Made by a program: the position numbers and the translations under genes. A DNA stretch of 64,000 nt, taken from contig NZ_KB913025.1 of the NCBI RefSeq assembly GCF_000384075.1, positions 705,584 to 769,583 on the forward strand, read 5' to 3'. Of this stretch, positions 1 to 9,216 are shown in pieces (within the stretch, counting starts at the first letter, position 1; each line of letters begins with the position of its first letter). The DNA comes from Methylovulum miyakonense HT12 (lineage in GTDB: Bacteria; Pseudomonadota; Gammaproteobacteria; Methylococcales; Methylomonadaceae). A model generated the notes under the pieces. It worked only from the letters and a program-made list of their open reading frames with translations. It did not search any database and was not told where the DNA came from.

Positions 1-206
1 ACCCCCACGCGCCGGAACGGTGTGTTGAAATTGTCTCTCCGTCAAATTCAAAAGTGTAGATGGCCGAGAAGGTGCAGCTTTATTTGCAGGCGGGCGCAGA
101 AGAAGTTTGGGTGGTTTGGGAGCATGGGGTGGTGGATTATTATGGGAAAACGGGAAAATTAGAGCAATCGGGCTATGGGATTAAGGTAAAAATACCTAAG
201 CCTTGA
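1..206 (+). pseudogene. Uma2 family endonuclease fragment with in-frame stop
   Basis: The frame ending at TGA 204-206 reads PERCVEIVSPSNSKV, then a TAG codon at 57-59, then MAEKVQLYLQAGAEEVW and GYGIKVKIP. This is the C-terminal half of a Uma2 (DUF820) PD-(D/E)xK-type nuclease, whose usual core reads E-[VI]-[LV]-SPSN ... EMAEKV.LYL.AGA.EVW. In intact members a glutamate usually sits where the TAG is, so one G-to-T change (GAG to TAG) would explain the break. The 5' part lies outside the window. An ATG at 60 could in theory start a 48-residue remnant, but that would lack most of the fold. The break could also be a sequencing error. The family call rests on the motif pattern only. Confidence 0.7.
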
Positions 207-211
207 CGCTA

Positions 212-1279
212 TCACCCCACCTTCCTAATCGCATAAACCGCCCCCGACAACACCAGCAAGCTAGGGATAAACGCAACCAACGGCGGATTAAGGCTGTAAA
301 TCAGGCCGACATGGCTGATGGTCATGTCGATGACATTAAAACCCATACCAATGACCACGCCGATCAGAATGCGCGTAGCGGCGCTGACACCGCGCTTGAC
401 ACCGATGACAAACGGGGCGGACACCAGCAACATGGTAAAAATGACCAATGGGGTGACGACCCTGCCCCAAAAGGACATTTCATAAAGTTGCGATTTTTGC
501 CGGTTGTCCTTCAAAAATTCCACGTACATCGCCAGATCATATAACGATAAATTGTCCGGGTTGACGACGACAATTTTTAGCAAATTCGGCTCTATGGATG
601 AATTCCAGATTTGTTCCTTTGGCGAGTCGGCCTGCATTTGCGTGGTGGAGATGGACGATTCCTGAATGCCTTCCACCCGCCATTGTTGCTTGCCTAAATA
701 CACGGCCCTTTGGGCATGGATAGATCGCAACAGATGCCGCTGGGCATCGGTTTCATAAATGCTGATGTCGGCCAGGTCGCCGTTGTCCTCGATTAGGCGG
801 ATGTTGATGAACCGCCTTCCTTCACGCAGCCAAATCCCATATTTCAAATTGCGGAAAAACGGGTTGTGTTGTGCGGTGGCCCGCATCACCTGGGCCCTGC
901 TTTCAGCGACCGGGGCGACAAATTCGCCCACCAACACCGCCACGGCAATCCAACAACAACCCGCGACCAGCACCGCCCTGATAATGCCGAACACCGATAG
1001 GCCCGCCGCCCGCATGGCGATCAGCTCGTGGTTATTGGCCATGCCGCCCAACGCAAACAAGCTGCCAATCAACGCCGAGGCGGGCATCAGTTCGTAGAGG
1101 ATGGTCGGGGACGTGAAGGTGACGAAATGACAGACATCCAACAAACCATATTCCCCCTTGCCAATGTCGTCCAGCTCATCGCTGAATGTGAACAGATCGA
1201 ACAAGGTCAACAACAATATGGCGGCAACGGATGAGGCTTTTAAAATATCCCAAACAATGTAGCGGGTCAGTACATTCAT
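212..1279 (-). CDS. lptG: LPS export ABC transporter permease LptG
   Basis: LptG pairs with LptF as the inner-membrane permease of the LptB2FG ABC transporter, which extracts lipopolysaccharide from the inner membrane and passes it to the LptC-LptA bridge. The 355-residue product has the family layout: an N-terminal membrane helix (residues about 10-35), two further helices, a large periplasmic beta-jellyroll-like section, and three C-terminal helices ending in AIRKVG. I chose the ATG at 1279 because it gives the family length and forms a 4-nt ATGA overlap with the lptF stop, indicating translational coupling. An upstream extension in the same frame lies wholly inside lptF and looks non-coding (many Gly/Arg/Ala). 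Orientation opposite to pepA matches the order known from other gammaproteobacteria. Confidence 0.93.
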   Translation of the reverse strand: MNVLTRYIVWDILKASSVAAILLLTLFDLFTFSDELDDIGKGEYGLLDVCHFVTFTSPTILYELMPASALIGSLFALGGMANNHELIAMRAAGLSVFGIIRAVLVAGCCWIAVAVLVGEFVAPVAESRAQVMRATAQHNPFFRNLKYGIWLREGRRFINIRLIEDNGDLADISIYETDAQRHLLRSIHAQRAVYLGKQQWRVEGIQESSISTTQMQADSPKEQIWNSSIEPNLLKIVVVNPDNLSLYDLAMYVEFLKDNRQKSQLYEMSFWGRVVTPLVIFTMLLVSAPFVIGVKRGVSAATRILIGVVIGMGFNVIDMTISHVGLIYSLNPPLVAFIPSLLVLSGAVYAIRKVG

Positions 1280-2412
1280 AGCTCGGCCTTCTGCCTTAAA
1301 TTGAGATACAACCACCGCCATCCATACAGCCGCGCCAGCAGCGCCCCCCCCACGGCCAACAACAGCAGGTTGATGCCCAGCCCTCCCAACCACGCGGGGA
1401 TCACGGCCTTGGTGACCCACAACTGGCCCACGCGTAAAAAGTTGCCGTAGCAAAAATAAATCACAAACCCGGTCAGGATATTGCCGAATGCGCCGCCGCG
1501 GGGTGAAATTTGCGCTAGCGGCACCCCCAGGAAACTGAGCAACAGCATCCCCAACGGGATAGACCAACGCCGCTGCAATTCGGCATTGTCAACCGCCGCC
1601 GCTGACGCCCAAAGCGCATCGGGGGCGACGGCGGCGCGGCTGAAGAAAACCGCCGTATCCGGCTCTTCGACCCTAACGGCGTATTCAGTGAATTTTTCAA
1701 TGAAAAAGTCCAAGTTGCCAGGGACGCCTTGGACACGCTCGCCATGGTAAAATACGGCATAACGGCCTTCCGGCAAATCCCGTAACCGCGCCGATTCAGC
1801 CGTGATGATGCCGGGGGTGCCACCTTGCCGATGTTGCACGAAAACATCATGCATGACATTGTCGTCAGTGATGTCCTCGACATAAAAAACGAGGTCGCTC
1901 TGGCTATATTCGCTGAACTTCCCGGCGGCGATGCCACGCAAATCGGCCGACTCATCCCCTTCGTGCATAATCCTGGTGGTCGTGGCCTCCGCCCACGGCG
2001 TGGTGTACAAGGACAAACCCGCCGCCACGACGCTCAAGGGGAACACCAGCAGGAACACCCCGCGGTACAAAGTCAACGCGCCGCCCCCCGCCGACCCGAC
2101 TGCGGACATTTCCTGGTCCCGGTACATTTTGCCCAGCACCATCAATACCGCCATGAACAAGGCGGCGGGCAACAATGACACGCCAATAATGATGGTTTTT
2201 AACGCCAACAAGGTCATCAACGTTTCGCTGGACACCCGCCCCTGGATCGCCTTATCCAACACCCGGATAAATTCACGGCTAACAATAATGACCACAATCA
2301 CCGACCAAACTGACAGCAGGGTTTTCAGCAACTCCTGGGCTATCAATTTATCCAGCACTGTCAACTTGTAAAACCGCCGTAATTCCAAGATTTGGGGGCA
2401 ATCTGATAACAA
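1276..2412 (-). CDS. lptF: LPS export ABC transporter permease LptF
   Basis: LptF is the partner permease of LptG in LPS export. The product shows the first transmembrane helix right after a short cytoplasmic segment (KLIAQELLKTLLSVW), a conserved AVGSAGGGALTLYR-type loop that in this family contacts the LptB ATPase, a periplasmic domain, and three C-terminal helices. Start choice: a TTG at 2412 has a strong AAGGAG six bases upstream (2419-2424), giving 378 residues. A TTG at 2364 or GTG at 2358 would give about 360 residues, closer to E. coli LptF but with weaker ribosome binding sites. The first gene of a two-gene operon with lptG, divergent from pepA. Confidence 0.9.
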   Translation of the reverse strand: MLSDCPQILELRRFYKLTVLDKLIAQELLKTLLSVWSVIVVIIVSREFIRVLDKAIQGRVSSETLMTLLALKTIIIGVSLLPAALFMAVLMVLGKMYRDQEMSAVGSAGGGALTLYRGVFLLVFPLSVVAAGLSLYTTPWAEATTTRIMHEGDESADLRGIAAGKFSEYSQSDLVFYVEDITDDNVMHDVFVQHRQGGTPGIITAESARLRDLPEGRYAVFYHGERVQGVPGNLDFFIEKFTEYAVRVEEPDTAVFFSRAAVAPDALWASAAAVDNAELQRRWSIPLGMLLLSFLGVPLAQISPRGGAFGNILTGFVIYFCYGNFLRVGQLWVTKAVIPAWLGGLGINLLLLAVGGALLARLYGWRWLYLNLRQKAEL

Positions 2413-2449
2413 ACCTGTCTCCTTAAAAACTATTGGTTGGCACAGTTTA

Positions 2450-2465
2450 TTTACCGTCCGGTAAA
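2450..2465. promoter_or_regulatory. 16-bp palindrome in the lptF/pepA divergent region
   Basis: TTTACCG-TC-CGGTAAA is a perfect 7-bp inverted repeat with a 2-nt centre. It lies about 38 nt upstream of the chosen lptF start, where a core promoter for lptFG would be expected. It has the shape of an operator for a dimeric regulator; the regulator is unknown to me. Confidence 0.4.
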
Positions 2466-2558
2466 ATTCACTGCCCTGTTGTCTTTTTTCGTATTGGCAA
2501 TGGCGCACAATCGTGTATTTTCACTGCCCGCCATGCGGAATTTATAGGCCGAAAGGTA

Positions 2559-2564
2559 TATAAT
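2559..2564 (+). promoter_or_regulatory. Candidate -10 box for pepA-holC-valS
   Basis: A consensus TATAAT lies 75 nt upstream of the pepA start. No good -35 hexamer is found 16-18 nt upstream of it, so the promoter may be activator dependent or the match may be chance. Confidence 0.35.
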
Positions 2565-2638
2565 CGCACCTTAACCTTGGGCCGGCGACGGCTTGCCGCT
2601 CCCGAAAAAACCTTCACCCGCAACTAGACGATAAAGTT

Positions 2639-4129
2639 ATGGACTATTCTATAGAAACCGCGCCATTAGAAAAACTTGAATGTGATTGCATCATTGTTGG
2701 CGTTTACCAAGACCAACAACTCAGCCCTTCCGCCGCCAGCCTGAACGCCAGCACGCAAGGCTTAATCCACAAAATCCTCGGCCGTGGCGACATCAGCGGT
2801 AAAAATGGCGAAACCGTATTGCTGACCACAATACCCGATAGCTCCATTGAACGCATCCTGCTGGTCGGTTTAGGCGAAAACAAACCCATATCCAACAAAC
2901 TCTTCATCAAAGCCCTGGCGGCGGCGATCAACAGTTGCAAAAAACCACCGGTCAAATCCATTGTTTGCTGCCTTGCCGAATGCGCGGTTGAAGGCGGCGA
3001 TGCGGCATGGAAAACGCGCCAGATCGTCGAAGTGTTCAATGATGCGGTGTACCAGTATACCCAAACCAAATCCGATAAAACGCCCGAAAGCCAAATTACC
3101 GGCATCCGCATCAGCGCGTCCGCCGAAACGGCAGACGCCGCGCAAATTGGCCTGGCACAAGGGCTAGCCATCGCCGAAGGTGTCAGTTTGGCCAAAAACT
3201 TGGCAGATCTGCCCGGCAACATCTGCACGCCCGCTTACCTTGCCGGGCAAGCCATTGCCCTGGGCGAACAATTCACCAAGTTGTCCACCCGCATTCTTGA
3301 AGAAGCCGACATGCAGGCTTTAGGCATGGGATCCCTACTCTCCGTCTCACGCGGCAGCCGCCAACCCGCCAAGCTCATCACCCTGGATTACCAAGGCGGC
3401 GAGAAAAACAGCAAACCGATAGTCCTGGTCGGCAAAGGCCTGACTTTCGATGCTGGCGGGATTTCCTTGAAACCAGGCCTGGGCATGGACGAGATGAAAT
3501 ACGACATGTGCGGCGGCGCGGCGGTGTTAGGCACATTGTTGTTTGCCGCCAAACTGAACCTGCCGCTGAACATCATCGGTTTGGTCCCCGCGTCAGAGAA
3601 CCTGCCTGATGGCGATGCCAACAAACCGGGCGACATTGTCACCAGCATGTCCGGAAAAACCATCGAAATCTTGAACACCGACGCCGAAGGCCGGCTGATC
3701 CTCTGCGACACGCTGACTTACGCCGAACGCTTCCATCCCGATGTCGTCATTGACCTGGCGACCCTGACAGGCGCGTGCCTGGTGGCCTTGGGGCGCATCC
3801 CTAGCGGCCTACTCGGTAACGATGACGGGCTTTGCAATGACCTGATCACCGCCAGCGAAACGGCTAATGATAGCCTATGGCGGCTGCCTTTGTGGGAAGA
3901 ATATCAGGAATTGTTAAAATCCAACTTTGCCGACATGGCAAATATTGGTGGCAAAGATGCCGGCACCATCACTGCCGCATGTTTCCTGTCCCGCTTTGCC
4001 GAAAGCTTCCGCTGGGCACATTTGGACATTGCCGGCACCGCTTGGCGCACCGGACAAACCAAAGGCGCAACGGGCCGGCCCGTGCCGCTGTTAAGCCAAT
4101 ATTTGCTCAACCGCGCCAGCCAGCTTTAA
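2639..4129 (+). CDS. pepA: Leucyl aminopeptidase (M17 family) PepA
   Basis: PepA is a hexameric cytosolic metallo-exopeptidase that removes N-terminal residues from peptides; in E. coli it also binds DNA at cer and carAB. The 496-residue protein has the usual two parts: a variable N-terminal domain (about 1-170) and the catalytic domain. Metal-site residues of the family are visible as K266 and D271 in GKGLTFDAGG, D289 in MKYDMCGG, and D348/E350 in the signature NTDAEGR (346-352); R352 is the catalytic arginine. The gene is followed 6 nt later by holC and then valS, the conserved gammaproteobacterial order, so the three probably share a transcript. Confidence 0.97.
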   Translation: MDYSIETAPLEKLECDCIIVGVYQDQQLSPSAASLNASTQGLIHKILGRGDISGKNGETVLLTTIPDSSIERILLVGLGENKPISNKLFIKALAAAINSCKKPPVKSIVCCLAECAVEGGDAAWKTRQIVEVFNDAVYQYTQTKSDKTPESQITGIRISASAETADAAQIGLAQGLAIAEGVSLAKNLADLPGNICTPAYLAGQAIALGEQFTKLSTRILEEADMQALGMGSLLSVSRGSRQPAKLITLDYQGGEKNSKPIVLVGKGLTFDAGGISLKPGLGMDEMKYDMCGGAAVLGTLLFAAKLNLPLNIIGLVPASENLPDGDANKPGDIVTSMSGKTIEILNTDAEGRLILCDTLTYAERFHPDVVIDLATLTGACLVALGRIPSGLLGNDDGLCNDLITASETANDSLWRLPLWEEYQELLKSNFADMANIGGKDAGTITAACFLSRFAESFRWAHLDIAGTAWRTGQTKGATGRPVPLLSQYLLNRASQL

Positions 4130-4135
4130 CAACGG

Positions 4136-4564
4136 ATGCCGGACGTCAGTTTTTACCTGCTAGCTTCCGGATCGGCCCAGGAACGCTATGTGTTTGCCTG
4201 TAAGCTGATCGAAAAAGCCTACCGTAACGGCACCGCCTGTTATGTCCTGACCGACCACGCCGAACAAAGCCAATTGCTCGACAACCTGCTCTGGACTTTC
4301 AGGGCGGGCAGCTTTGTCCCGCACCAGATCTATGACGGGCAAGCGCCTGAATTTGGGAACGTCACACTGATAGGCCACAGGCAAGCCCCCGACGCATGGC
4401 GGGGCACCTTGCTGAACCTGTCCGCACATTGCCCGGAAAATTTCCAAACGATAGGCCGGATCCTGGAAATTCTCGACAACGATGAAACGACCAAAGCCGC
4501 AGGCCGGCAACGTTACCGACAATACCAACAAGCGGGCATTGACATAGCCACGCATAAGCTCTGA
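4136..4564 (+). CDS. holC: DNA polymerase III chi subunit HolC
   Basis: HolC (chi) links the clamp loader psi subunit to single-stranded DNA-binding protein and helps the replisome on lagging-strand templates. The 142-residue product has the family length, the N-terminal pattern VSFYLL followed by a helix with [11 protein letters not shown] and a YVLTDH strand, and a [11 protein letters not shown] segment corresponding to the family's W-tFr.g.FiPH block. Its position between pepA and valS is diagnostic. The C-terminal tail after residue 125 is basic and glutamine-rich and is not conserved in the family. Confidence 0.93.
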   Translation: MPDVSFYLLASGSAQERYVFACKLIEKAYRNGTACYVLTDHAEQSQLLDNLLWTFRAGSFVPHQIYDGQAPEFGNVTLIGHRQAPDAWRGTLLNLSAHCPENFQTIGRILEILDNDETTKAAGRQRYRQYQQAGIDIATHKL

Positions 4565-4586
4565 ACACCAAAATAAGAATATCAAC

Positions 4587-7385
4587 ATGGACAAAACTTA
4601 CTCACCGCACGCAATCGAACAACGCTGGTACCAAGCCTGGGAAGACAACGGCTATTTCGCCGCCAACCCAGAAGCCGAAGAATCCTACTGCATCATGATC
4701 CCGCCGCCCAATGTCACGGGCAGCCTGCACATGGGGCACGCCTTCCAGGACACCATCATGGACGCGCTGACCCGTTACCACCGCATGAAAGGCCACAGCA
4801 CGTTGTGGCAAGCGGGTACTGACCACGCCGGCATCGCCACACAAATGGTGGTCGAACGCCTCTGCAACGCCGAAGGCAAGACCCGCCACGATTACGGACG
4901 CGAGGAATTCATCAAAAAAGTCTGGCAGTGGAAAGAAGAATCCGGCGGCACCATCACCCGCCAATTGCGGCGCATGGGCGCGTCTTTGGATTGGTCACGC
5001 GAACGCTTCACGATGGACGAAGGCATGTCCGACGCCGTGCAGGAAGTGTTCATCCGCTTGTATGAAGAAGGCCTGATTTATCGCGGCAAACGTTTGGTGA
5101 ACTGGGATCCGGTCTTGCACACCGCCGTATCGGATTTGGAAGTGTTGTCCGAAGAAGAAAACGGTTCGATGTGGCATATCCGCTACCCGCTGTCGAACGG
5201 GCAAGGCTTTATGATTGTCGCCACCACACGCCCTGAAACTTTGCTGGGTGATGCCGCCGTTGCTATCCATCCTGAAGACGAACGTTACAAGCATTTGCTC
5301 GGCGAGTTTTTAGAATTGCCGCTCACAGGCCGCCGCATCCCGATTATCGCCGACGATTATGTTGACCCTGAATTCGGCACGGGTTGTGTAAAAATCACCC
5401 CCGCCCACGATTTCAACGACTACGAAGTCTGGACGCGCCACCGCCACACCTCGGCGCTGATGGACACGCCACACGGTGGTTTGTTCAACATCCTCACCGT
5501 CGATGCCAGCATCCGCGCCGACGGACTGATCCCGACCCAATACCACGGCCTGGACCGTTTCGCGGCGCGCAAACAAATCGTCGCCGATTTGGAAGCCCAA
5601 GGTTTGCTGGAAAAAATCGCCGACCATAAATTGATGGTGCCGCGCGGCGACCGCACCAACGCCGTCATCGAACCGCTGTTGACCGACCAATGGTATGTGA
5701 AAATCGCACCACTGGCAGAACCGGCAATTGCCGCCGTGGAAAATGGCGACATTAAATTCGTGCCGGACAACTGGAAAAACACTTATTTTGAATGGATGCG
5801 CAATATTCAAGACTGGTGCATTTCCCGGCAAATCTGGTGGGGACACCGGATTCCGGCGTGGTATGACGATTTGGGGAATGTTTACGTTGGCGAATCCGAA
5901 CAAGCGATCCGTGACAAACATGGTTTGGCGGCGGATTATGTGCTCAAACAAGACGAAGACGTGCTGGACACTTGGTTTTCGTCCGCACTGTGGCCGTTCT
6001 CGACCTTAGGCTGGCCTGAACAAACGCCGGAACTGGCGAAGTTTTACCCGACCAGCGTCTTGGTCACGGGTTTTGACATCATTTTCTTCTGGGTGGCGCG
6101 GATGATTATGATGGGCTTGAAATTCCAAGGCCAAGTGCCGTTTAAGGAGGTCTACATCCACGGCTTGGTGCGCGACGCCGAAGGCCAGAAAATGTCCAAA
6201 TCCAAAGGCAATGTCCTGGACCCTATCGACATCATTGATGGCATTGATTTGGAGCCGCTAGTAGAGAAACGCACCAGGGGCTTAATGCAACCGCAAGATG
6301 CACCCAAAATTGAAGCCCGTACCCGTAAGGAATTCCCTGATGGAATCCAATCTTACGGCACAGATGCCTTGCGCTTTACCTTTGCATCGTTGGCATCAAC
6401 AGGCCGCGACATCCGCTTTGATTTGCAACGCACTGAAGGCTACCGCAATTTCTGCAATAAATTGTGGAATGCGGCGCGGTATGTGCTGATGAACACCGAG
6501 GAACAGGATTGTGGTTTGGGAGATGCACCTTGCGAATTTACGCAAGTTGACCGCTGGATACTCTCTCGCCTCAACCAAACTATCGAAGCCACCACCCACG
6601 CCATTGACCATTACCGTTTCGATTTGGCGGCACAAGCGATTTACGAATTTACCTGGAACGAATACTGCGATTGGTATTTGGAATTGGCGAAAATATCTTT
6701 GCAATCGGAAGATGCGGCTTTGCAACGTGGTACACGCAAAACGCTTTTAACAGTCTTGGAAACGGTGTTGCGTCTGGCACATCCGATCATGCCATTCATT
6801 ACCGAAGAAATCTGGCAACGGGTTGCGCCTTTGCAGGGAATTACGGGTAAAACGGTCATGTTGCAGGCTTACCCTACTGCCGATGCGACGCAAACCGACA
6901 CTGCCGCCGTTGCCGGAACCGATTGGTTGATGGCGGTCATTTTGGGGGTAAGAAGGATACGCGGCGAAATGAGCATCGCACCGGGCAAACCCTTACCGGT
7001 ATTGTTGCAAAATGGCACGGAAGCGGACAAAACTTACGTCAGCAACAATCTGGTTTATTTGCAGAAACTGGCGCGCTTGGAATCTATAACATGGTTGGCC
7101 ACTAACGAAGCCGCGCCAGAATCAGCCATTGCCCTGGTCGGCGAAATGCAAATACTGATCCCGATGGCTGGCCTTATTGACAAAACCGCCGAACTCGCAC
7201 GTCTGGACAAAGAAATCCTGCGCATCAAGAACGATTTGCCGCGCGTGGAAGGCAAGCTCAACAATCCGACGTTTGTTGATAAAGCCCCCGCCGACGTCAT
7301 CAACAAAGAAAAGTCCAAGCTTGCGGAAATGCAGTCTTTGCTCAATAATCTTGAACTGCAACACAAAAAAATTAGCTTGTTATAA
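4587..7385 (+). CDS. valS: Valine--tRNA ligase
   Basis: ValRS charges tRNA-Val and edits mischarged threonine. The 932-residue class I synthetase carries the HIGH-type signature HMGH at residues 48-51 (in [13 protein letters not shown]), a CP1 editing domain (roughly 200-350, with [15 protein letters not shown]), the KMSKS loop at 535-539, the anticodon-binding helical domain, and a C-terminal coiled-coil arm (about 860-932, [19 protein letters not shown]) typical of ValRS. The length is close to E. coli ValS (951). It is the last gene of the pepA-holC-valS unit, and an inverted repeat that may end transcription follows 18 nt after the stop. Confidence 0.98.
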   Translation: MDKTYSPHAIEQRWYQAWEDNGYFAANPEAEESYCIMIPPPNVTGSLHMGHAFQDTIMDALTRYHRMKGHSTLWQAGTDHAGIATQMVVERLCNAEGKTRHDYGREEFIKKVWQWKEESGGTITRQLRRMGASLDWSRERFTMDEGMSDAVQEVFIRLYEEGLIYRGKRLVNWDPVLHTAVSDLEVLSEEENGSMWHIRYPLSNGQGFMIVATTRPETLLGDAAVAIHPEDERYKHLLGEFLELPLTGRRIPIIADDYVDPEFGTGCVKITPAHDFNDYEVWTRHRHTSALMDTPHGGLFNILTVDASIRADGLIPTQYHGLDRFAARKQIVADLEAQGLLEKIADHKLMVPRGDRTNAVIEPLLTDQWYVKIAPLAEPAIAAVENGDIKFVPDNWKNTYFEWMRNIQDWCISRQIWWGHRIPAWYDDLGNVYVGESEQAIRDKHGLAADYVLKQDEDVLDTWFSSALWPFSTLGWPEQTPELAKFYPTSVLVTGFDIIFFWVARMIMMGLKFQGQVPFKEVYIHGLVRDAEGQKMSKSKGNVLDPIDIIDGIDLEPLVEKRTRGLMQPQDAPKIEARTRKEFPDGIQSYGTDALRFTFASLASTGRDIRFDLQRTEGYRNFCNKLWNAARYVLMNTEEQDCGLGDAPCEFTQVDRWILSRLNQTIEATTHAIDHYRFDLAAQAIYEFTWNEYCDWYLELAKISLQSEDAALQRGTRKTLLTVLETVLRLAHPIMPFITEEIWQRVAPLQGITGKTVMLQAYPTADATQTDTAAVAGTDWLMAVILGVRRIRGEMSIAPGKPLPVLLQNGTEADKTYVSNNLVYLQKLARLESITWLATNEAAPESAIALVGEMQILIPMAGLIDKTAELARLDKEILRIKNDLPRVEGKLNNPTFVDKAPADVINKEKSKLAEMQSLLNNLELQHKKISLL

Positions 7386-7402
7386 AAAACCTGGCCCACT
7401 TC

Positions 7403-7438
7403 CGGATAAAAACCCAACCCATTGTTGGTTTTTATCCG
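7403..7438. terminator. Long inverted repeat after valS
   Basis: CGGATAAAAACC(C)AAC pairs with GTTGGTTTTTATCCG around a 5-nt CCATT loop: a 15-bp stem with a single bulged C. The runs of A and T inside the stem would supply a U tract in either direction. It probably terminates the valS transcript and separates it from pilB. Confidence 0.55.
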
Positions 7439-7504
7439 TTCAAGGTAGACAAAGTGCTTATTTGCTCTATATTTCCCTAATGATGAAACCCATAGTAATG
7501 ATGA

Positions 7505-9214
7505 ATGGCTACTGAATCGACTGATCTTCAGCTTAGAGGGCTTGCAAAAGTATTAATTCAAGCCGAGCTTTTAACAGAAAGCCAGGCCAGGGCCTGTATT
7601 AAGGAAGCTAGGCAAAACAAAGTCCAACTGATCAGTTACCTAGTCACAAACAAGCTGGTTGATAGCAAAGCCATTGCGGCAAAAGCATCCATTGAGTTTG
7701 GCTTGCCCCTTTTAGACTTGGATGCCATTGACTGCCGCAGCCTTCCCGTCGGAGTGGTCAACGAAAAGCTCATCCGTAAGCACCACGCCTTACCGTTGTT
7801 CCAACGTGGCAAAACACTGTTCATTGCGATGGCTGACCCTACCAACCATCAGGGGATTGAAGACATCAAGTTCCAAACCCTGATGCGCCCGGAAATTATT
7901 CTGGTAGAAGAAAACAAGCTGACCAATGCCATCGAAACGGCTTTAGAAGTTGCCGACACGTCAATGATGGACATGTTGGACGCCGACCTGGAAAACCTGG
8001 ATATAGCCGCTGATGATGGCACTGTTGTTGTTGATGGCAATCCCGATGTTGACGAGGCCCCTATTGTCAAATTTGTCAATAAAATATTGCTTGACGCCGT
8101 TAAGAAAGGCGCGTCGGACATCCATCTTGAACCTTACGAAAAAAACTTCCGTATCCGTTTCCGCCAAGACGGCATGCTTTATGCCGTAGCCAGCCCGCCA
8201 GTCAACATTGCAACCCGCATCATATCGCGTGTTAAAGTCATGTCCCGGATGGATATTGCGGAACGGAGGGTGCCCCAAGACGGGCGTATCAAAATGATGC
8301 TGTCCAAAAATCGGGCCATCGACTTTCGGGTCAACACCTGCCCTACCCTGTTTGGCGAGAAAGTGGTGTTACGTATCCTCGACCCGACCGCCGCACAAAT
8401 GGGCATTGAAAAGCTGGGGTTTGAGCCTAAACAACAGGAACTTTTCCTACATGCGATTCACAAACCCTATGGCCTGGTGCTGGTGACCGGGCCGACCGGT
8501 AGCGGTAAAACCGTTTCGCTTTATACAGGCTTGAATATCCTTAACAGCATAGACCGTAATATTTCCACCGCCGAAGACCCCGTTGAAATTACGGTGGAAG
8601 GCATTAACCAAGTCAATGTCAACGTCAAAACAGGGCTGACCTTCGCCAATGCCTTACGTGCTTTTCTCCGGCAAGACCCTGATATCATTATGGTCGGTGA
8701 GATCCGCGACCTCGAAACCGCAGATATTGCCGTGAAAGCGGCACAAACTGGCCATTTGGTGCTGTCGACGTTGCATACCAATGATGCCCCGCAAACACTT
8801 AACCGTCTGATGCAAATGGGGGTCGCCCCTTTCAATATCGTATCTGCGGTCAACTTGATCATGGCACAACGGCTAGCCCGCCGCCTCTGCGAACATTGCA
8901 AGGCCCCGGTAAAATTCCCTGAGCACATTTTGCTCGATGCGGGGTTTACCGAAAATGAATTGCCCGGCCTGCAAATCTTCAGCCCGGTCGGTTGTGAGCA
9001 CTGCACAAACGGCTACAAAGGCCGGGTTGGCATTTATCAGGTCATGACCCTGAGCGAAAAAATGTGCGAACTGATTCTCGAAGGGGGAAACTCCCTGCAA
9101 CTGACACAATTGGCAAAATCGGAAGGCATTAACGACTTGCGTGCCTCAGGATTAAATAAAGTCCGTATGGGTATCACCAGCCTGGAAGAAATTGACCGGG
9201 TAACTAAGGAATAA
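7505..9214 (+). CDS. pilB: Type IV pilus assembly ATPase PilB
   Basis: PilB is the hexameric cytoplasmic ATPase that drives pilin polymerisation in type IV pili. The 569-residue product has an N-terminal MshEN/GspE-type domain (about 10-170), an N2 domain with DIHLEP, then the RecA-like core: Walker A GPTGSGKT at 329-336, an Asp box, Walker B (DPDIIMVGEIRD) and the His box (GHLVLSTLHTND). A tetracysteine zinc site typical of extension ATPases is present (CEHC then CEHC), which separates PilB from the retraction ATPases PilT/PilU. It is followed 2 nt later by pilC. The N-terminal domain may bind cyclic-di-GMP as in some PilB/MshE relatives; this was not tested. Confidence 0.96.
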   Translation: MATESTDLQLRGLAKVLIQAELLTESQARACIKEARQNKVQLISYLVTNKLVDSKAIAAKASIEFGLPLLDLDAIDCRSLPVGVVNEKLIRKHHALPLFQRGKTLFIAMADPTNHQGIEDIKFQTLMRPEIILVEENKLTNAIETALEVADTSMMDMLDADLENLDIAADDGTVVVDGNPDVDEAPIVKFVNKILLDAVKKGASDIHLEPYEKNFRIRFRQDGMLYAVASPPVNIATRIISRVKVMSRMDIAERRVPQDGRIKMMLSKNRAIDFRVNTCPTLFGEKVVLRILDPTAAQMGIEKLGFEPKQQELFLHAIHKPYGLVLVTGPTGSGKTVSLYTGLNILNSIDRNISTAEDPVEITVEGINQVNVNVKTGLTFANALRAFLRQDPDIIMVGEIRDLETADIAVKAAQTGHLVLSTLHTNDAPQTLNRLMQMGVAPFNIVSAVNLIMAQRLARRLCEHCKAPVKFPEHILLDAGFTENELPGLQIFSPVGCEHCTNGYKGRVGIYQVMTLSEKMCELILEGGNSLQLTQLAKSEGINDLRASGLNKVRMGITSLEEIDRVTKE

Positions 9215-9216
9215 AC

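Noticed and set aside
203-544. 113-residue plus-strand ORF overlapping lptG
   Set aside because: Lies entirely antisense to the clear lptG gene; sequence is low-complexity His/Asp/Arg-rich.
1280-1567. N-terminal extension of the lptG frame
   Set aside because: Runs through lptF, lacks a hydrophobic or family-like pattern, and the ATGA-coupled start at 1279 gives the proper length.
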